64,000 nucleotides of DNA from Athripsodes cinereus (Eukaryota; Arthropoda; Insecta; Trichoptera; Leptoceridae). This document shows positions 43,730 to 55,219 of this stretch, one piece after another (position 1 is the first letter of the stretch; the number at the start of each line of letters is the position of its first letter). The stretch covers positions 28,426,948 to 28,490,947 of the forward strand of contig OX388314.1 in assembly GCA_947579605.1 (NCBI GenBank), read 5' to 3'. The position numbers were made by a program, and so were the translations under genes. The notes beneath the pieces were generated by a model. The model was not told the DNA's origin. It ran no database searches and saw nothing but the letters and a program-made list of their open reading frames with translations.

Positions 43730-45360
43730 AAAATTACTTAAAATCTATAATAATTTAACCAACAAGTTGAGCAATCGAAACTTTTATTTTTTCAATTCAA
43801 ACATCGGTTATATTACAATATTATTATTAAATAATCGTCTTAAATTTCTTTCCCTCCCTTAATAATGCAACAACACTTTTAATAAATTTCGTAATTTTCT
43901 ACTTAGTAAACATTTCGAAAGCCTCTAAACTTTTCAGAAACTTTTCCCTGTTGTTTGTTATTGTTCATTCATTTACCATTCCCACCGCTGAAAGTTCAAA
44001 TTGAATAGGTAATGTATGCATATTAAGATATATTTGTGTATGTTCAACATTTTGATATAGGTAATTTTCGTAATAAGCTTGCTACGAGATTTCTCAACAT
44101 TCTGATTGATAGATATGGATAATTTGTTTATGAATATTTTTTTCTTGCACCGTTTTACGATTTTTTCATCCTTTCAAGGACACCAATAAAACGGGCAGTT
44201 TTCATTTTACTTCCAAAGCTTGCGATGTTTCTCTGATACCACAGATCTGTAGACATCCTGTTCTTCGTTGCAGAAACGTTACGCTGAAAACTTAGTTTGA
44301 AAAGTGTATGTTGGACTTTCTTTGTTGATTTGTTGATGAAATATACGGTTAAACAAAGCGCCCTGTCAAGAGCAGCATTTGGCACAAGCAGTTCGGTCAC
44401 GTAGTGGAAACATATCGATGGTATATTAGGTAAAAACTTCATATTTGCAATTTTGATAAATTTTGTATAAATTTCAGAATAAGTAACCAACGGTTTATAT
44501 TTTCTTTTCATCAAATCCTATTTATTAATAAGTTAAAATTTTTTTTTAAATAAATGCAGTAGGTAATATATAAAAAAAAATTGAAATAACACATATAAAT
44601 TGACGAACTGACAAAGAAATGGATGACACTGACATAGAAAAAGGTTACAATTAGGCACATTTGACTGTGTGACTTAGAATTATTGTACCGGAAAAAAAAT
44701 ATAGGAGAAAACATCAAGATAACATATTTTAAAGATCGTGTCTATAATATTCTTGATTTCCTTCGACTGATAGATAAGAAATAATACATTAAATAAATAT
44801 AACCGTCTGTTATGAGGTTGTAAAAGTACAATATCCCATTTCAAAAATGCTTTTTGTTCAAAAAAACTTTTTTCGTTACAGAAGCTTTATAACGAATATC
44901 AGTAGGTACTAACTATTTGAGGACCTATTTACACACGGCGTTATAAACCACCACTTCCGTATTGTATACCGGAAATGAAAGGGTGAAGCGAAATTTTCAC
45001 ACAATAGACTTGAAAATCGTATAACATTGATCATGTTTATGTGCGAACGTGTTGTACTTGTTTCCTTTTCATTACATTTTCTCATCCCATCTCTCTCTCC
45101 TTTTTCAGTACCACATGGGAATAGACGAAGAAAATCAGGCTTTATAATATTATGTTTTTTGAAATGTGTGTAGTCGGATACCAGATAAATGATATTCGGT
45201 GAGATTCTCAACCCGAATATCCGGTAACTGTCGTAACTTGTTTAGATTTTAGAGAGATCGTATTTTTAGAGAAGTGTATTTTTATTTACCTCATTATACC
45301 GTGCGGCAAGACACAGTATATTACTAGTTCGCAGCACCTTGATAATAAAATCTTATTGAT
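43730..45360. other. AT-rich intronic DNA with no firm feature
   Basis: The longest ORF (44155-44514, minus, 119 codons) is lysine- and phenylalanine-rich and not recognised; it lacks splice or repeat evidence. Confidence 0.4.
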
Positions 45361-45367
45361 GTTTATT

Positions 45368-45407
45368 CTCTTATTAAAGTCTCAAATATTTGAGACTTTA
45401 ATAAGAG
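45368..45407. repeat. Perfect 40-bp palindrome
   Basis: CTCTTATTAAAGTCTCAAAT is followed immediately by its exact complement. There is no loop. Confidence 0.9.
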
Positions 45408-46079
45408 GATGACTCTGCTGTAATGGTTTTCCTTCCCTTCCCTTTTCCTCCTTCATGAGCGCTTCATTGTAAGTTTAACTCTTCTCTACAAATATAAGAT
45501 ACTTTAGTCTTGTTAAGAATCATACATACTAACTTTAAATAATAGCACTTTTCCATTTTTAGAATTTATATTATATGTCAACTAAAAACATGTAATATTA
45601 CTGCAAACTGTTTTGGTTTACTTATTATGTAACTTATATTTTGTAATGTATTCTGTTTAACTGTTTGTTTGCTTAAAATAAAATAAAAAAATAAAATTCT
45701 GTGATTTTTTGTGTAATATACCTAATGCAGGTATAAATGTTAAATAAATAAATAAACAAAATTAAAAGCTTGTTAGGTAATGCGATTAATCCGCTGGACA
45801 TCGACTATTGGAAATTTCTATGAGTGAATTTGTATTATTTGTATTAGTTACTTCAATTCGATACTCGAAAGGACATAATTTTATTTCCCATATTTTATCT
45901 GCTTTCCATGAAAGTGACAACTTAATTTCAGCTTCACGGAAAGAGCTTAATTCAAAGCTAACAAATTGCTAATATTCTACAAACTGGAGAAATTTTCATA
46001 ACAGATGAGTCTTCTGTATAAGCAGACAACCGAGCTTGAAAAATATAAATATTTAGAAAAATTATCTTACTTATTTTTG

Positions 46080-46180
46080 GTCGCATATCGATCAAGTAAC
46101 CACTTGATCAATATGCGGCCAAAAAAGCAGATCAAAAAGTTAAATTAACAACAGGACAATATTTAATATTGTCCTGTTGT
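46080..46180. repeat. Two adjacent short palindromes
   Basis: GCATATCGATCAAGT-AACC-ACTTGATCAATATGC at 46083-46118 and ACAACAGGACAATATT-T-AATATTGTCCTGTTGT at about 46148-46180. Function unknown; possibly relics of hairpin elements. Confidence 0.7.
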
Positions 46181-46935
46181 CGAATATCCGTCTCTTCTTT
46201 AGTTTATATTATTTTGGAAAGCTTCTATTACAACATCATCATCTTCTTCATCATCAAAAGAAACACATTTTTTCACTTTGTTCATAATGATCTTATCACA
46301 GTCTCAAAGGATTTGTGTAGATTGAAAGATATGACGCCATAAAATAGAATTCATTTAATTTCTTTGGATGTCTTAAGAATTTTAAGCTGTGAATGAAAGG
46401 ATTCCTCTTTTATCTTCCAACTAACCAATCTATGACACAATCTACTGGTGGTAGATATAAATTAAAAGATAATTTATTTATCGTCGAAGGATTAGATAAT
46501 TTTTTATCAGTTGCGAGACCTTTTTTATAATATAAAGTGAAACGAATACTCTTATTGCGTCAATATTTTATTGTTTTGCTCATAGATTGTAAAAAAATAT
46601 CGAAATCGATAGCTTTCTCAAAAAATCAGGAGAAAACCAGGGTTTTTAAGGTTTTTTTTGTTCCCTGATACCTATGTTTTTTTATTTTTTTTATTTCATT
46701 GGCACATCTACAGGTATAACACAAATATAATATATTACGAAATACAATCATATTAGCCCATTTACATATTGCACATTTGTATTCGAATATGTTTACAAAG
46801 CTAAAAAGTAAGTTAAAATAATAATAAAAAATCAAATATTAAAATACAAAAAGAGAAAAAAACAACAAAAGAACTGATTGTTGTTAATTCCACATACTTA
46901 ACTCTATTGTGTATCGATTATTATTAACATATTTA
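46180..46935. other. AT-rich intronic DNA, nothing recognised
   Basis: No supported repeat or gene. Confidence 0.4.
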
Positions 46936-46939
46936 TAAT

Positions 46940-47065
46940 AATTATTATAGGGGTCTTTGCTGGTCCACTTATGTATGTATTTGTATAATTATGTCATCAT
47001 TATTTGTAGTATGATTGTTTGTATCTCTGTTAGTTAATGATTTAAATGAATAAATAAATACTTCA
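46940..47065 (+). mobile_element. LINE 3' UTR fragment
   Basis: GGGGTCTTTGCTGGTCCACTT through to TTAAATGAATAAATAAATAC. The same 3' UTR type recurs at about 50770-50910 (GGAATCTTCGCTGGTCTACAT ... AAATAAAATAAAAATAAAAT). Confidence 0.6.
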
Positions 47066-47887
47066 TATTATAGAAAAAAAGGAAAAGATTTCTATTGAGT
47101 AGCTCTGTCAAGAATAACTTACTCTTAGGCGGGTGTAAAAAAATCAGTCAAATATAACATTCAATTTGTGTATAAAACTGAAGCATTCCATCTATCGTCA
47201 ATGTAATTTTTTAATTCGTTTCTAAGGAGAGGACAACAAGCACGTTTATTAGTTAGACGAAGTTATTCTACTGACTATCTCACTTGTGGGGTATGCCGTG
47301 TTGATTAGTAGAGATAAATACATTAATGTTAAAACAACAGTTACAAAACACAAACAAATGTTAACAAAATTACCACAAAGAATCATAAAAACATCTTAAC
47401 AATAACCCTTAAACGTACACGGTAATTTTACTTTGGAACATTTTCACGAAAACATAGTTGTAAGTTTCTGTTTTATTATAGATAGGTTTAAATTACACTT
47501 TGGTACTTACAACAAATATTGTATAACAATAATAAACACGCACTTCCTAGCACGTGGAAGAATTATGGCGTACTCAGCGTGTTGTGACGGTAAGGAAATA
47601 ATTATCATGAAACTACAAGAGTATTTTCCTGGAGGTTAATTGACCAAATTTAACATAAATAGTGACCGTTTTGCGAATTGTGGAGATGAAAGGATTAAAA
47701 TCATTGCCGTTTCCAGAGAAACGATTATGACATTAAATTTAACTTCTTCAGTGACGATTAATTTCAGAAATTATGCCAACCTAAAACTGGTCATAGAGAG
47801 AAAGATTAAGAAAAATAATGTTGTTGACCGAAGGTACTTGTTGGAAGTCCATTTCAAGATAAAATTGAAAAAAAACACTACTACTAC

Positions 47888-48131
47888 TACTATACCATCA
47901 CGGCATATCCCACAAGTGGGGTAGCCAGCAGACCAGCTGCATGTAAGAAACATGCAAGTTGTCCTCTTCGTGCCAATATAAAATCAAGACATTCAGGATG
48001 GGTGGCAAACCTCATCGCTGAATTTAAGATGTACAATGTCTTAATTTTTTCGAACACCTGCCTTTTACAGGACACTCGAAAACTTACAGAGAAGAGTGGG
48101 AGACCAATTCTTTACCGGGTGCTCCACGGGA
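47888..48131 (-). repeat. SINE-like family X, best-preserved minus copy
   Basis: The plus reading runs CCATCACGGCATATCCCACA, GTGGGGTAGCCAGCAGACCAGCTGCA, GACATTCAGGATGGGTGGCA, TTTTTCGAACACCTGCCTTT and GGGTGCTCCACGGGA. It matches the 19442-19692 copy over its length. About ten longer copies occur in the window. No pol III boxes were recognised, so the promoter class is open. Confidence 0.85.
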
Positions 48132-48134
48132 TAA

Positions 48135-48262
48135 AAAAAACACCATTATGTAGTAAAAAGTACTTTTTACTAGTCGCCTGATGATGGAGTCGAAAGTCTC
48201 CGAATACTAGTACGCGAAGTTAATAAAAGTCATTTGGAAGTTAACTACATAATGGTATTTTT
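48135..48262. mobile_element. Hairpin/MITE-like element
   Basis: AAAAACACCATTATGTAGT at the left pairs with ACTACATAATGGTATTTTTT at the right. The interior carries GGAGTCGAAAGTCTCCGAAT. It abuts the end of the family X copy. Confidence 0.6.
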
Positions 48263-48387
48263 TCAATTTTATCTAGAAGGATTAAGGGCCGTAGAGGGGT
48301 TGGAAGAAAGCGGCTTTCCTAGCTTAAGAGCATTAATTAGGAGTGGACTGGGATGAGAGGTGTGGAAGAGCTGTTTCGTGCTGACCA

Positions 48388-48600
48388 GCAGGGCTACTCT
48401 TGAAAAAACTAAACACGATCTTAATCTAGTCTTGATCTTGATCATACGACGCACGAAGTGACTATTGGCCAAAAATACACGCAAACCGATCGCGCGTTAG
48501 CGGTAACGCGGTGTTTTTAACCATAGTCCCTTCGTGCGTCGTATGATCAAGATCAAGACTAGATTAAGATCGTGTTTAGTTTTGTCAAGAGTAACCCTGC
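48388..48600. mobile_element. Fold-back element with ~78-bp arms
   Basis: Arms 48388-48465 and about 48522-48600: TAAACACGATCTTAATCTAG and CTTGATCTTGATCATACGAC pair with their complements, with very few mismatches. The spacer (AAATACACGCAAACCG...GGTAACGCGGTGTTTTTAACC) is itself partly palindromic. The right outer sequence (GTCAACGTCGGGGGGACCCG) looks LINE-derived. Confidence 0.75.
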
Positions 48601-49293
48601 AGAACAGGAAAGATTTCTCCCAGGTAGCCGTCAACGTCGGGGGGACCCGACAAGACACGTAAAGAAGAAGAAAAAGTGATAAAGTATGACACCCCTTTTG
48701 ACTGTCTAACTTTTTTTGCGCAGAGAGAACAACGTGCATTTTTATTACACGTAATCTGCTCACTCCCCCACTCATGGAGTTTACCGTGATTGTATGGATA
48801 GACTTATTAACATAGTTTAATATTAGCGTCAAATGATTTTGTTTTCTTTTTGTTAACAGAAAAAAAAAGAATAAATTATGAAATAATTTGGCAAAGATCA
48901 ATAACACTTTACTCGATAATATTTCGTTCACCGTTCAAGAAGTTGGACAACCTTTCTTTCTCCACATTATGTATATTCCTGCTTTATCCTCCAAAGTTTT
49001 ATTTTTATACATTTTTTTACGACAGAAGGGACAATAATTTATCCCTTTTCCAGTACATAGAGTCTTGAACGGAATGTATTATTACCATGCCATACATAAT
49101 GTATAGTTACCTACTCATGTTATAATAATTCTAAGCAAAATATTACTTTATGAGGGAGAATCCCGCATATCTGTCAAAAATATTTATTGGGTTCCACAAA
49201 CATACTTAGAATTTGTCATAAAGCCGTAGAACCATCGTCGTATTATTAAGAAAACGATGTTTTTTTAGCCTTGTTAGTCTGTTCCTGACTGTC

Positions 49294-50228
49294 TTGTTTC
49301 GATATTTTCGCTATTACTTAGGAATATTTTTAAGATAAGAAACACTTCCATTCAATTTATGTAAAATTTCCATTTAATTTATGAACTCATGTTTTAAGTT
49401 TATTCACTGTATATATATGGAAAAAGCACAAATAGTTTTAGTTTTACTAATTAATATTTAATTGAATAATGACCTGGTTTTGACTTTTAAAGTCACTGTC
49501 AAACTAATGACACTAAAAATTAGTTTGACAATGACTATATAAGTCGAAACCAAGTTGCTATTTAACTAAATATTAAGAAAAACTAAAATTATGTTTTCTT
49601 CCATATATTAACATGGTGTTTCACAAAATAAACGTTGAATCAATAAGTTTATTCACTATGTTAGATGATGGAAAAAACATTGCTTGAAGGAAGTAAATGC
49701 AGCAAATTCATTACACGAAGAAGTGGAAAATCAAAAAGAAGATCTTTGTCTAGAGATGAACCTTAAATGGTTGCAATAGAAAAAAAATTGTATCATAATG
49801 GATGTGTAAACTTGCAGTTCCCGCAAACCATTTTTTATAGTAAATTTATTTTTTTAATGATTGTCACTAAATAATGTTAAGCATAAACAGTAAAAGAATT
49901 ATTTATTTATTCTTTCAACCCAAAAATCATAAAATAGATACAGGCAAAATGTAAGATTATCCAACTAGGTTAATTAACCCGTTTTAGGATAAACCTTTAT
50001 AAAAAAAAAATTTTTTCATACCAAACTTATAAACAAGATTTAAAACTAAAGAATAAAATAAGTTTAACAATGAAGTTAAATAAAACAAAATATAGTAAAA
50101 TAGCACTCACACTCACATCACACACCCACATACAAACACCATCCTCAGCTAGGTACTCTGAAAGACATGATAGGCATACGAAAATTTGCTCATAAGCAGA
50201 CATAAAAAATACACAAATTAACTCATAA
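49294..50228. repeat. ~0.94-kb dispersed repeat, copy 1, with internal hairpin
   Basis: From TTGTTTCGATATTTTCGCTA to AAATTAACTCAT. It matches 56645-57627 almost throughout, apart from small indels and an inserted ~50-bp stretch in copy 2 (near 57465-57500). Within it, arms at about 49411-49495 and 49536-49620 form a hairpin (GACCTGGTTTTGACTTTTAA and complement). There is no open reading frame; its class is not recognised. Confidence 0.85.
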
Positions 50229-50559
50229 ATAAATATACACATCAATTAAAGCAATGATATAACCATTCTTGTGTTAGTTTTGATTCAATATTCAAATTCG
50301 AATTGAACTCGAAAAATTTAGAATATGTATTCTTATTAAGGTTGATTTAGGTTCTATTTTTATTTGATATATTCCAAACTCTTTCGACATACTTTATCGA
50401 AATCGAGAATATTTCAGTTCTCGGTACGTTATACGATATTTTTACATACATAAGCTAGCAAATAGGTATATTATTATGATTATCATCTAAATTTATGTTA
50501 AACACTTCTGTCAGCCTGCAATAAAAATAGGATATTGTATATTGTATGGATTTTATATT

Positions 50560-50910
50560 TTATATTTTTAGATTTACTTTGACTTTTTTCAGAAAATTTT
50601 AACTTTACCTTCTATCTCAAGACTAATGTGACTGAAGGACTGATTTCTAGTATTTTAGGATTTTTTGCTTTTATATTTATGTTTTTGTATTGTTTTAAGT
50701 ATTGCATTATCGTTGTTTTTAAATTAACTTGACTTTTTAGAGAATTTTAATTTTTACTTTTTTTTCCTCAAGACTCTGAGACATTTCTGGTAAGAGTGGA
50801 ATCTTCGCTGGTCTACATGTTAAATGTATTAATTGTCAACATATTGTGTAACGACTGTTTGATTCTAAATATTGTGAAAATAAAATAAAAATAAAATAAA
50901 ATATATCCGA
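50560..50910 (+). mobile_element. LINE 3' UTR with an internal ~180-bp repeat
   Basis: Two similar blocks (ACTTTTTTCAGAAAATTTTAACTTT...CTCAAGACT and ACTTTTTAGAGAATTTTAATTTT...CTCAAGACT) precede GTCTTCGCTGGTC-type sequence and an AAAATAAAATAAAAATAAAA tail. Confidence 0.5.
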
Positions 50911-51343
50911 AAATACCTACACTACTGGCATTTCTTCGAGGAACATGAATTACGTTCTTACAAAATAATTATAATATAAGAAGTAGTGTTGGTAATAAAA
51001 ATTTATTGTAGCGAAACGCCACAAACCGAATGTACGTCATGCAAAGGTACAACTGTAAAAACCTGCTTGTAATAAAATTTGAATAATGTTATTACCTGGA
51101 GTATCTGAAAAATATTATAAGAGTGAATAGGATACGATGTTAGCTTAATATGAAATTGCGTGAGAGGAAAAGAGATATCAATAATTGTTATGTAACTTTG
51201 GTCCTAAACTTTTTTGTAAATTTTCGAGAATCCCGTAAAAGACAGGTAGATATTATTTTAAATTCAGCGGTGAGTCTGTACGTTAATAGCTTGTAGCGGT
51301 GAATTCACTGGTAACCACACTCGTGAGAATTTTCTAAATAATT

Positions 51344-51562
51344 TCATCATCATCATCATCATCGCCCTCAACGCTCCTCTCGGGAGTACAGGGCAGAAAC
51401 CAGCCTCCTCCATTCAGAGCGTCTCTGTGCCAATTGCGTCACCTCTTCCCACGACATTCCTTGCACTCTGATATCGTCGTCATAGGAATGGTGTATTGTG
51501 AAAGAGGGACGCCCGGGCCTACGGAACCCCTGCGGACGGAAGAACAGTGCTCTTTTTGGCCA
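51344..51562 (-). mobile_element. RTE-like LINE 3' end (54 kb family), minus copy
   Basis: The plus reading has (CAT)n, then CGCCCTCAACGCTCCTCTCG, AGCGTCTCTGTGCCAATTGC and AGGGACGCCCGGGCCTACGG. It is the near-exact complement of 53990-54186. The 3' end is (GAT)n. Confidence 0.82.
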
Positions 51563-51674
51563 ACTATCAATAAATAATTTACATATTCTTTACTATCAAT
51601 AAATAACTATTAATTTACATTTATTGTTTATTATACCTATAACTAACTGTATAATTATAATGTTTTTATCTTTT

Positions 51675-51872
51675 TTCACCATCACGCCATATCCCAAAAG
51701 TAGCATATCCAACAGATCAGCTGCATGTAATAAACAAACTGTTTTCTCTGTGCCAACAAAAATTAAGACATTAAGACTGCGGGACACAAAGTGTCCTGTC
51801 AAAGGCAGGAAACTTTTTAAGTGTCCTGTCTTTGACAGGACACTTAAAAACTTACAGAAAACAGTGAGAGAC
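51675..51872 (-). repeat. SINE-like family X copy with internal palindrome
   Basis: CATCACGCCATATCCCAAAAGTAGCATATCCAACAGATCAGC through to CTTACAGAAAACAGTGAGAGACC. In the middle AAGTGTCCTGTCAAAGGCAGG and CCTGTCTTTGACAGGACACTT form a hairpin, absent from other copies. Confidence 0.75.
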
Positions 51873-52295
51873 CGATTTTTAAATGCTTCTTCACCCCTTA
51901 TTCAATATTTTAAAAAGTGTATTAAAATAAAAATGAATTCAAACTGCGTTGACCCCTTCAATCATTACTTATCAAATAGATTTCATAATGTTATACCCAC
52001 CTTTTTCATATTAAGACTTGTGTAATGAATTTCACTAAGAAATATGCATTTATTGTTTAAAGAATTTGCATGTTTTAATTACGGAAACGCAGCAATACAA
52101 TCCGTGTACTTTTTTTTTGCGTCGCAGAAACAATGCAAGCATTTGTATCTTATAAACCATTTTTCATATTAAATTGCAAGTCTCGTAACGGCCAGTAACT
52201 GCGACCATTATAAAGCAATTTATTGAAATTTCTCATCGAATATATTATATAATACCTATGCTATTATTTTTTTTATTACTATTTATATACATTAC

Positions 52296-52515
52296 CATCA
52301 TGGCATATCCTACAAAGAGTGTAGCCAGCGGACCAACCGCATACGATAAGCATACAGGCTGTCCTCTTTTTGCCAACAAAAAAATAAAACATTCAGGAAG
52401 GGTGGCAATTTTTAACACTGAACTTAAGTTGCAAAATGTCTTTATTTTATCGAATACCTGCCTTTTACAGGAAATTTACGGAGAAGGGTGAGAGACCAAT
52501 TCTTTGCCGAATACT
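52296..52515 (-). repeat. SINE-like family X copy
   Basis: CATCATGGCATATCCTACAA, GTAGCCAGCGGACCAACCGC, ACATTCAGGAAGGGTGGCAA, CGAATACCTGCCTTTTACAGG, AGGGTGAGAGACCAATTCTT. Diverged but collinear. Confidence 0.75.
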
Positions 52516-52728
52516 TCCGGTTAAATTAAACAATATTATTATGATCACCTTGATAGTATTTTCTAAGCTCTGCACCCCCTAAAATCTAAGACCCTGGTTA
52601 AATGCCTAGTCTACACACTAACTTATAACACGGTGCCTGGTCTGTTTGCTGCTCCATTTGTGGGAAAAAACCATAGATTTTTATATATAATACCTAGATG
52701 GAGTACTCGTATGTATTTTCATTGTAAT

Positions 52729-52960
52729 AAAGTGAGGCACCATTTTTCGGCACTTTTGACAGATCGGTTGGCGAAAAAAAGTGTGGTAAATCGCTTAAAA
52801 CGTCAACAAGAACTTCAAAAAATGTCCAATTACGTTTTTATAAATGTAAAAATGATATATTTTAATAAAAATGCGAGAAATACTTCATAAAATGTAGGAA
52901 ACACCACACGCTTTCGCCAACCGTTCTGTCAAAAATTCATAGATTTTTTGCCTCACTTTT
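52729..52960. mobile_element. MITE-like element with ~60-bp inverted ends
   Basis: AAAGTGAGGCACCATTTTTC and TTTTGACAGATCGGTTGGCG at the left pair with CGCCAACCGTTCTGTCAAAA and TTTTTTGCCTCACTTT at the right. Length about 231 bp. No clear target duplication; the short ORF across it is chance. Confidence 0.65.
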
Positions 52961-53499
52961 GTGAATGAGTCAGGGTTCTAGGTTTTGTATGGAATTCTGT
53001 GGAAAAAACCTGATAGTATAGATATATAAATAGACACATGTTTAACTTACTTATGTAGGAATAAAATTGAAGATTAATTTATTGCGTATACTTTTTAAAT
53101 AACAGGTTTTTAAATAAAGTCGGTGGATGGCGCCCGTAGTGGCTGCCTGAAACCTCTGACGTCTCATTTTTAAAATTAAAATATTGTCTAATAATCATTC
53201 AAAATAACAAAATTTTAATACAGTGTTTTTAGTTTCAATAGTTTAATAAGGATAATTGTTTTTCAAGTGTTAAATAACTTTCAAACTAATTAAAAATTAC
53301 AATTTTAAAAACAAATGAACTAGTGGATAAAATTTGTGACAATAATAATAATACCTACAATTAAAACTCACATAATTGTTTCATATTTCAAATTTTTGAC
53401 AGTTAGAAATACATTAATTATTTTTAATAGTTAAATTAAATTCATAAAATATATTAAAATTTGATAAATAACAATAAATAAATTTAAAAAAAAAACTGA

Positions 53500-53580
53500 A
53501 AATGCGCCCTTGCGGTGGTTTGTACCACAAAACGGCGCTCAATAAATTGTCCAGATTATTATTATTATTTTTCATTAGAT
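53500..53580 (+). mobile_element. LINE 3' end matching the 24.9 kb family
   Basis: ATGCGCCCTTGCGGTGGTTT, then CACAAAACGGCGCTCAATAA and ATTGTCCAGATTATTATTATTATT. This matches the hairpin-bearing 3' UTR at 24885-24960. Confidence 0.65.
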
Positions 53581-53884
53581 TATCATTCATTATTTTAATT
53601 ATGAAAAGGGTTTGATCTTCGCTAAAACAATATTTCAAAATTTCTAATATTTTCGCTAACCCGGTTAGTTAAAGCACTTACGTTAAATAAACCGAGTTTT
53701 ATTTTAAAAATACTCAATATAAATAAAAAAGTTAAACCGTATGTCCGTTTGTTTGTTTATAAAATGTATGTCCTTTAAAAAATGTATACAAATTTATGCT
53801 GACAAAAACTAATAGTTCTGGTAATACAAATAAAAGCTGCATTATTATGATGAACATTTATTGTTACAAATGATGCTGTGCGCC

Positions 53885-54190
53885 GGCGCACCCAGCAGAG
53901 ACCTGTAATCTCCGTAATACAGGAGAGACGATAATCCTGGCTGGGACATGTTTTGAGAATGCCTAATGATAGTTGGCCAAATAGAGCACTGTTCTTCCGT
54001 CCGCAGGGGTTCCGTCGGCCCGGGCGTCCCTCTTTCACAATACACCGTTCCTATGACAACGATATCAGAGCGCAAGGAATGTCGTGGAAAGAGGTGGCGC
54101 AATTGGCACAGAGACGCTCTGAGTGACGGAGGCTGGTTTCTGCCCTGTGCTCCCGAGAGGAGCGTTGAGGGCGATGATGATGATGATATT
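53885..54190 (+). mobile_element. RTE-like LINE C-terminal end, plus copy
   Basis: In a plus frame it reads LGHVLRMPNDSWPNRALFFR, FRRPGRPSFTIHRSYDND and GMSWKEVAQLAQRRSE then a stop, followed by GTGCTCCCGAGAGGAGCGTT and (GAT)n. The G-H-V-x-R-M and R-x-G-R-P motifs mark the RTE-type tail. It is an inverted partner of 51344-51562. Confidence 0.83.
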
Positions 54191-54469
54191 ATGATACTTT
54201 TACTTCAAATATTTGTATTCGGAATGTGTGCAATAAAAATAATTATGTACTTGTGGCACATCAGGTGGCGCCTAAACAATGATTTTGGATATAAGGTACG
54301 TGGTATGACCATGTCACAAGTGCGTTAGACTCGTTAGAGCATTCAGCAAAAATCTATAGTAGGTATCTGTAGTACAAGAGAGTTGATATTTCTGGTTATG
54401 TCATGTTTTGAAAATGTGTCCAGTGGTACGAAAATTGTGAGCGAAAAGCGGAAATTGTGAGCAGAATAA

Positions 54470-54780
54470 ACTAGGCAAGGATTGCCTTCAACAAAAAATC
54501 TAAAATATTGGAATCCCCAAATATTGATTTAAGCGTAAGGAAGAACCTAACTAAAGCCTTTGTATGGAGCATTCTGCTTTATGGTTGTGAGACATGGACC
54601 ATCAGCAAGAGTGAAAGCGGACGGTTGGCGGCCTTTGAGATGTGGTGCTATAGACGCATGCTGAAAATCCATTGAAGAGGTGACTCAATTGATGCAGAGA
54701 CGCCTTGGGTGGTTTCTGCATTCCCCTCTACACTTTGTGCTCCCGAGAGGATCGTTAAAAGGCGAGGTTAGGTTTGGTAC
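54470..54780 (+). mobile_element. RTE-clade LINE RT fragment
   Basis: Reads ARIAFNKKSKILESPNIDLS, RKNLTKAFVWSILLYGCETW and AAFEMWCYRRMLKIH before a stop, then a deletion joins it to the tail (GACTCAATTGATGCAGAGAC, GTGCTCCCGAGAGGATCGTT). LLYGCETW and E-M-W-C-Y-R-R-M are classic RTE thumb motifs. Confidence 0.82.
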
Positions 54781-55075
54781 TTACATACATGTAAGAGAAT
54801 GCCTACATCTCTGTAGAATTTCCCATGCTTCTTTTTTTATTCAGATCTAGGTACTGTCTGTTACCCATTTAGAAGGTGTTTAAGCTTAAAATGACAAAAA
54901 ATCATAACAGAAGTGACAAATGTTAATTGAAGTTCGACAGTATGTACCTACTTTGTGGAAGTTCGTGATAAAAAGTAAAATATTTTTTGTGTCACTTTGT
55001 ATAAATTTGTTTACCTATTTCATTACTAACGTATAGGTACCTATATTTAAAAATTTAATCACCGAAGATTTTTTT

Positions 55076-55215
55076 TTTAGCTCAGGTGATTGGTTTAAGC
55101 GAAATAAATAAATAAATAAATAAATAAAAACTTTATTGAAAAAAAATATTTCAAATGGCGGGTTTATTGCCGTGGGCAATTTCTGCCAACCAACCACTTT
55201 TGACAGCAATTTGAT
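55076..55215 (-). mobile_element. LINE 3' end
   Basis: In minus reading, GCAGAAATTGCCCACGGCAA and TAAACCCGCCATTTGAAATA lead to CAATAAAGTTTTTATTTATTTATTTA. An A-rich/TTTA microsatellite marks the 3' terminus. Confidence 0.55.
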
Positions 55216-55219
55216 ATAT

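Noticed and set aside
44155..44514. 119-codon minus ORF as an upstream Nmdar2 exon or other gene
   Set aside because: No receptor-like sequence, no convincing splice pair and no recognised domain.
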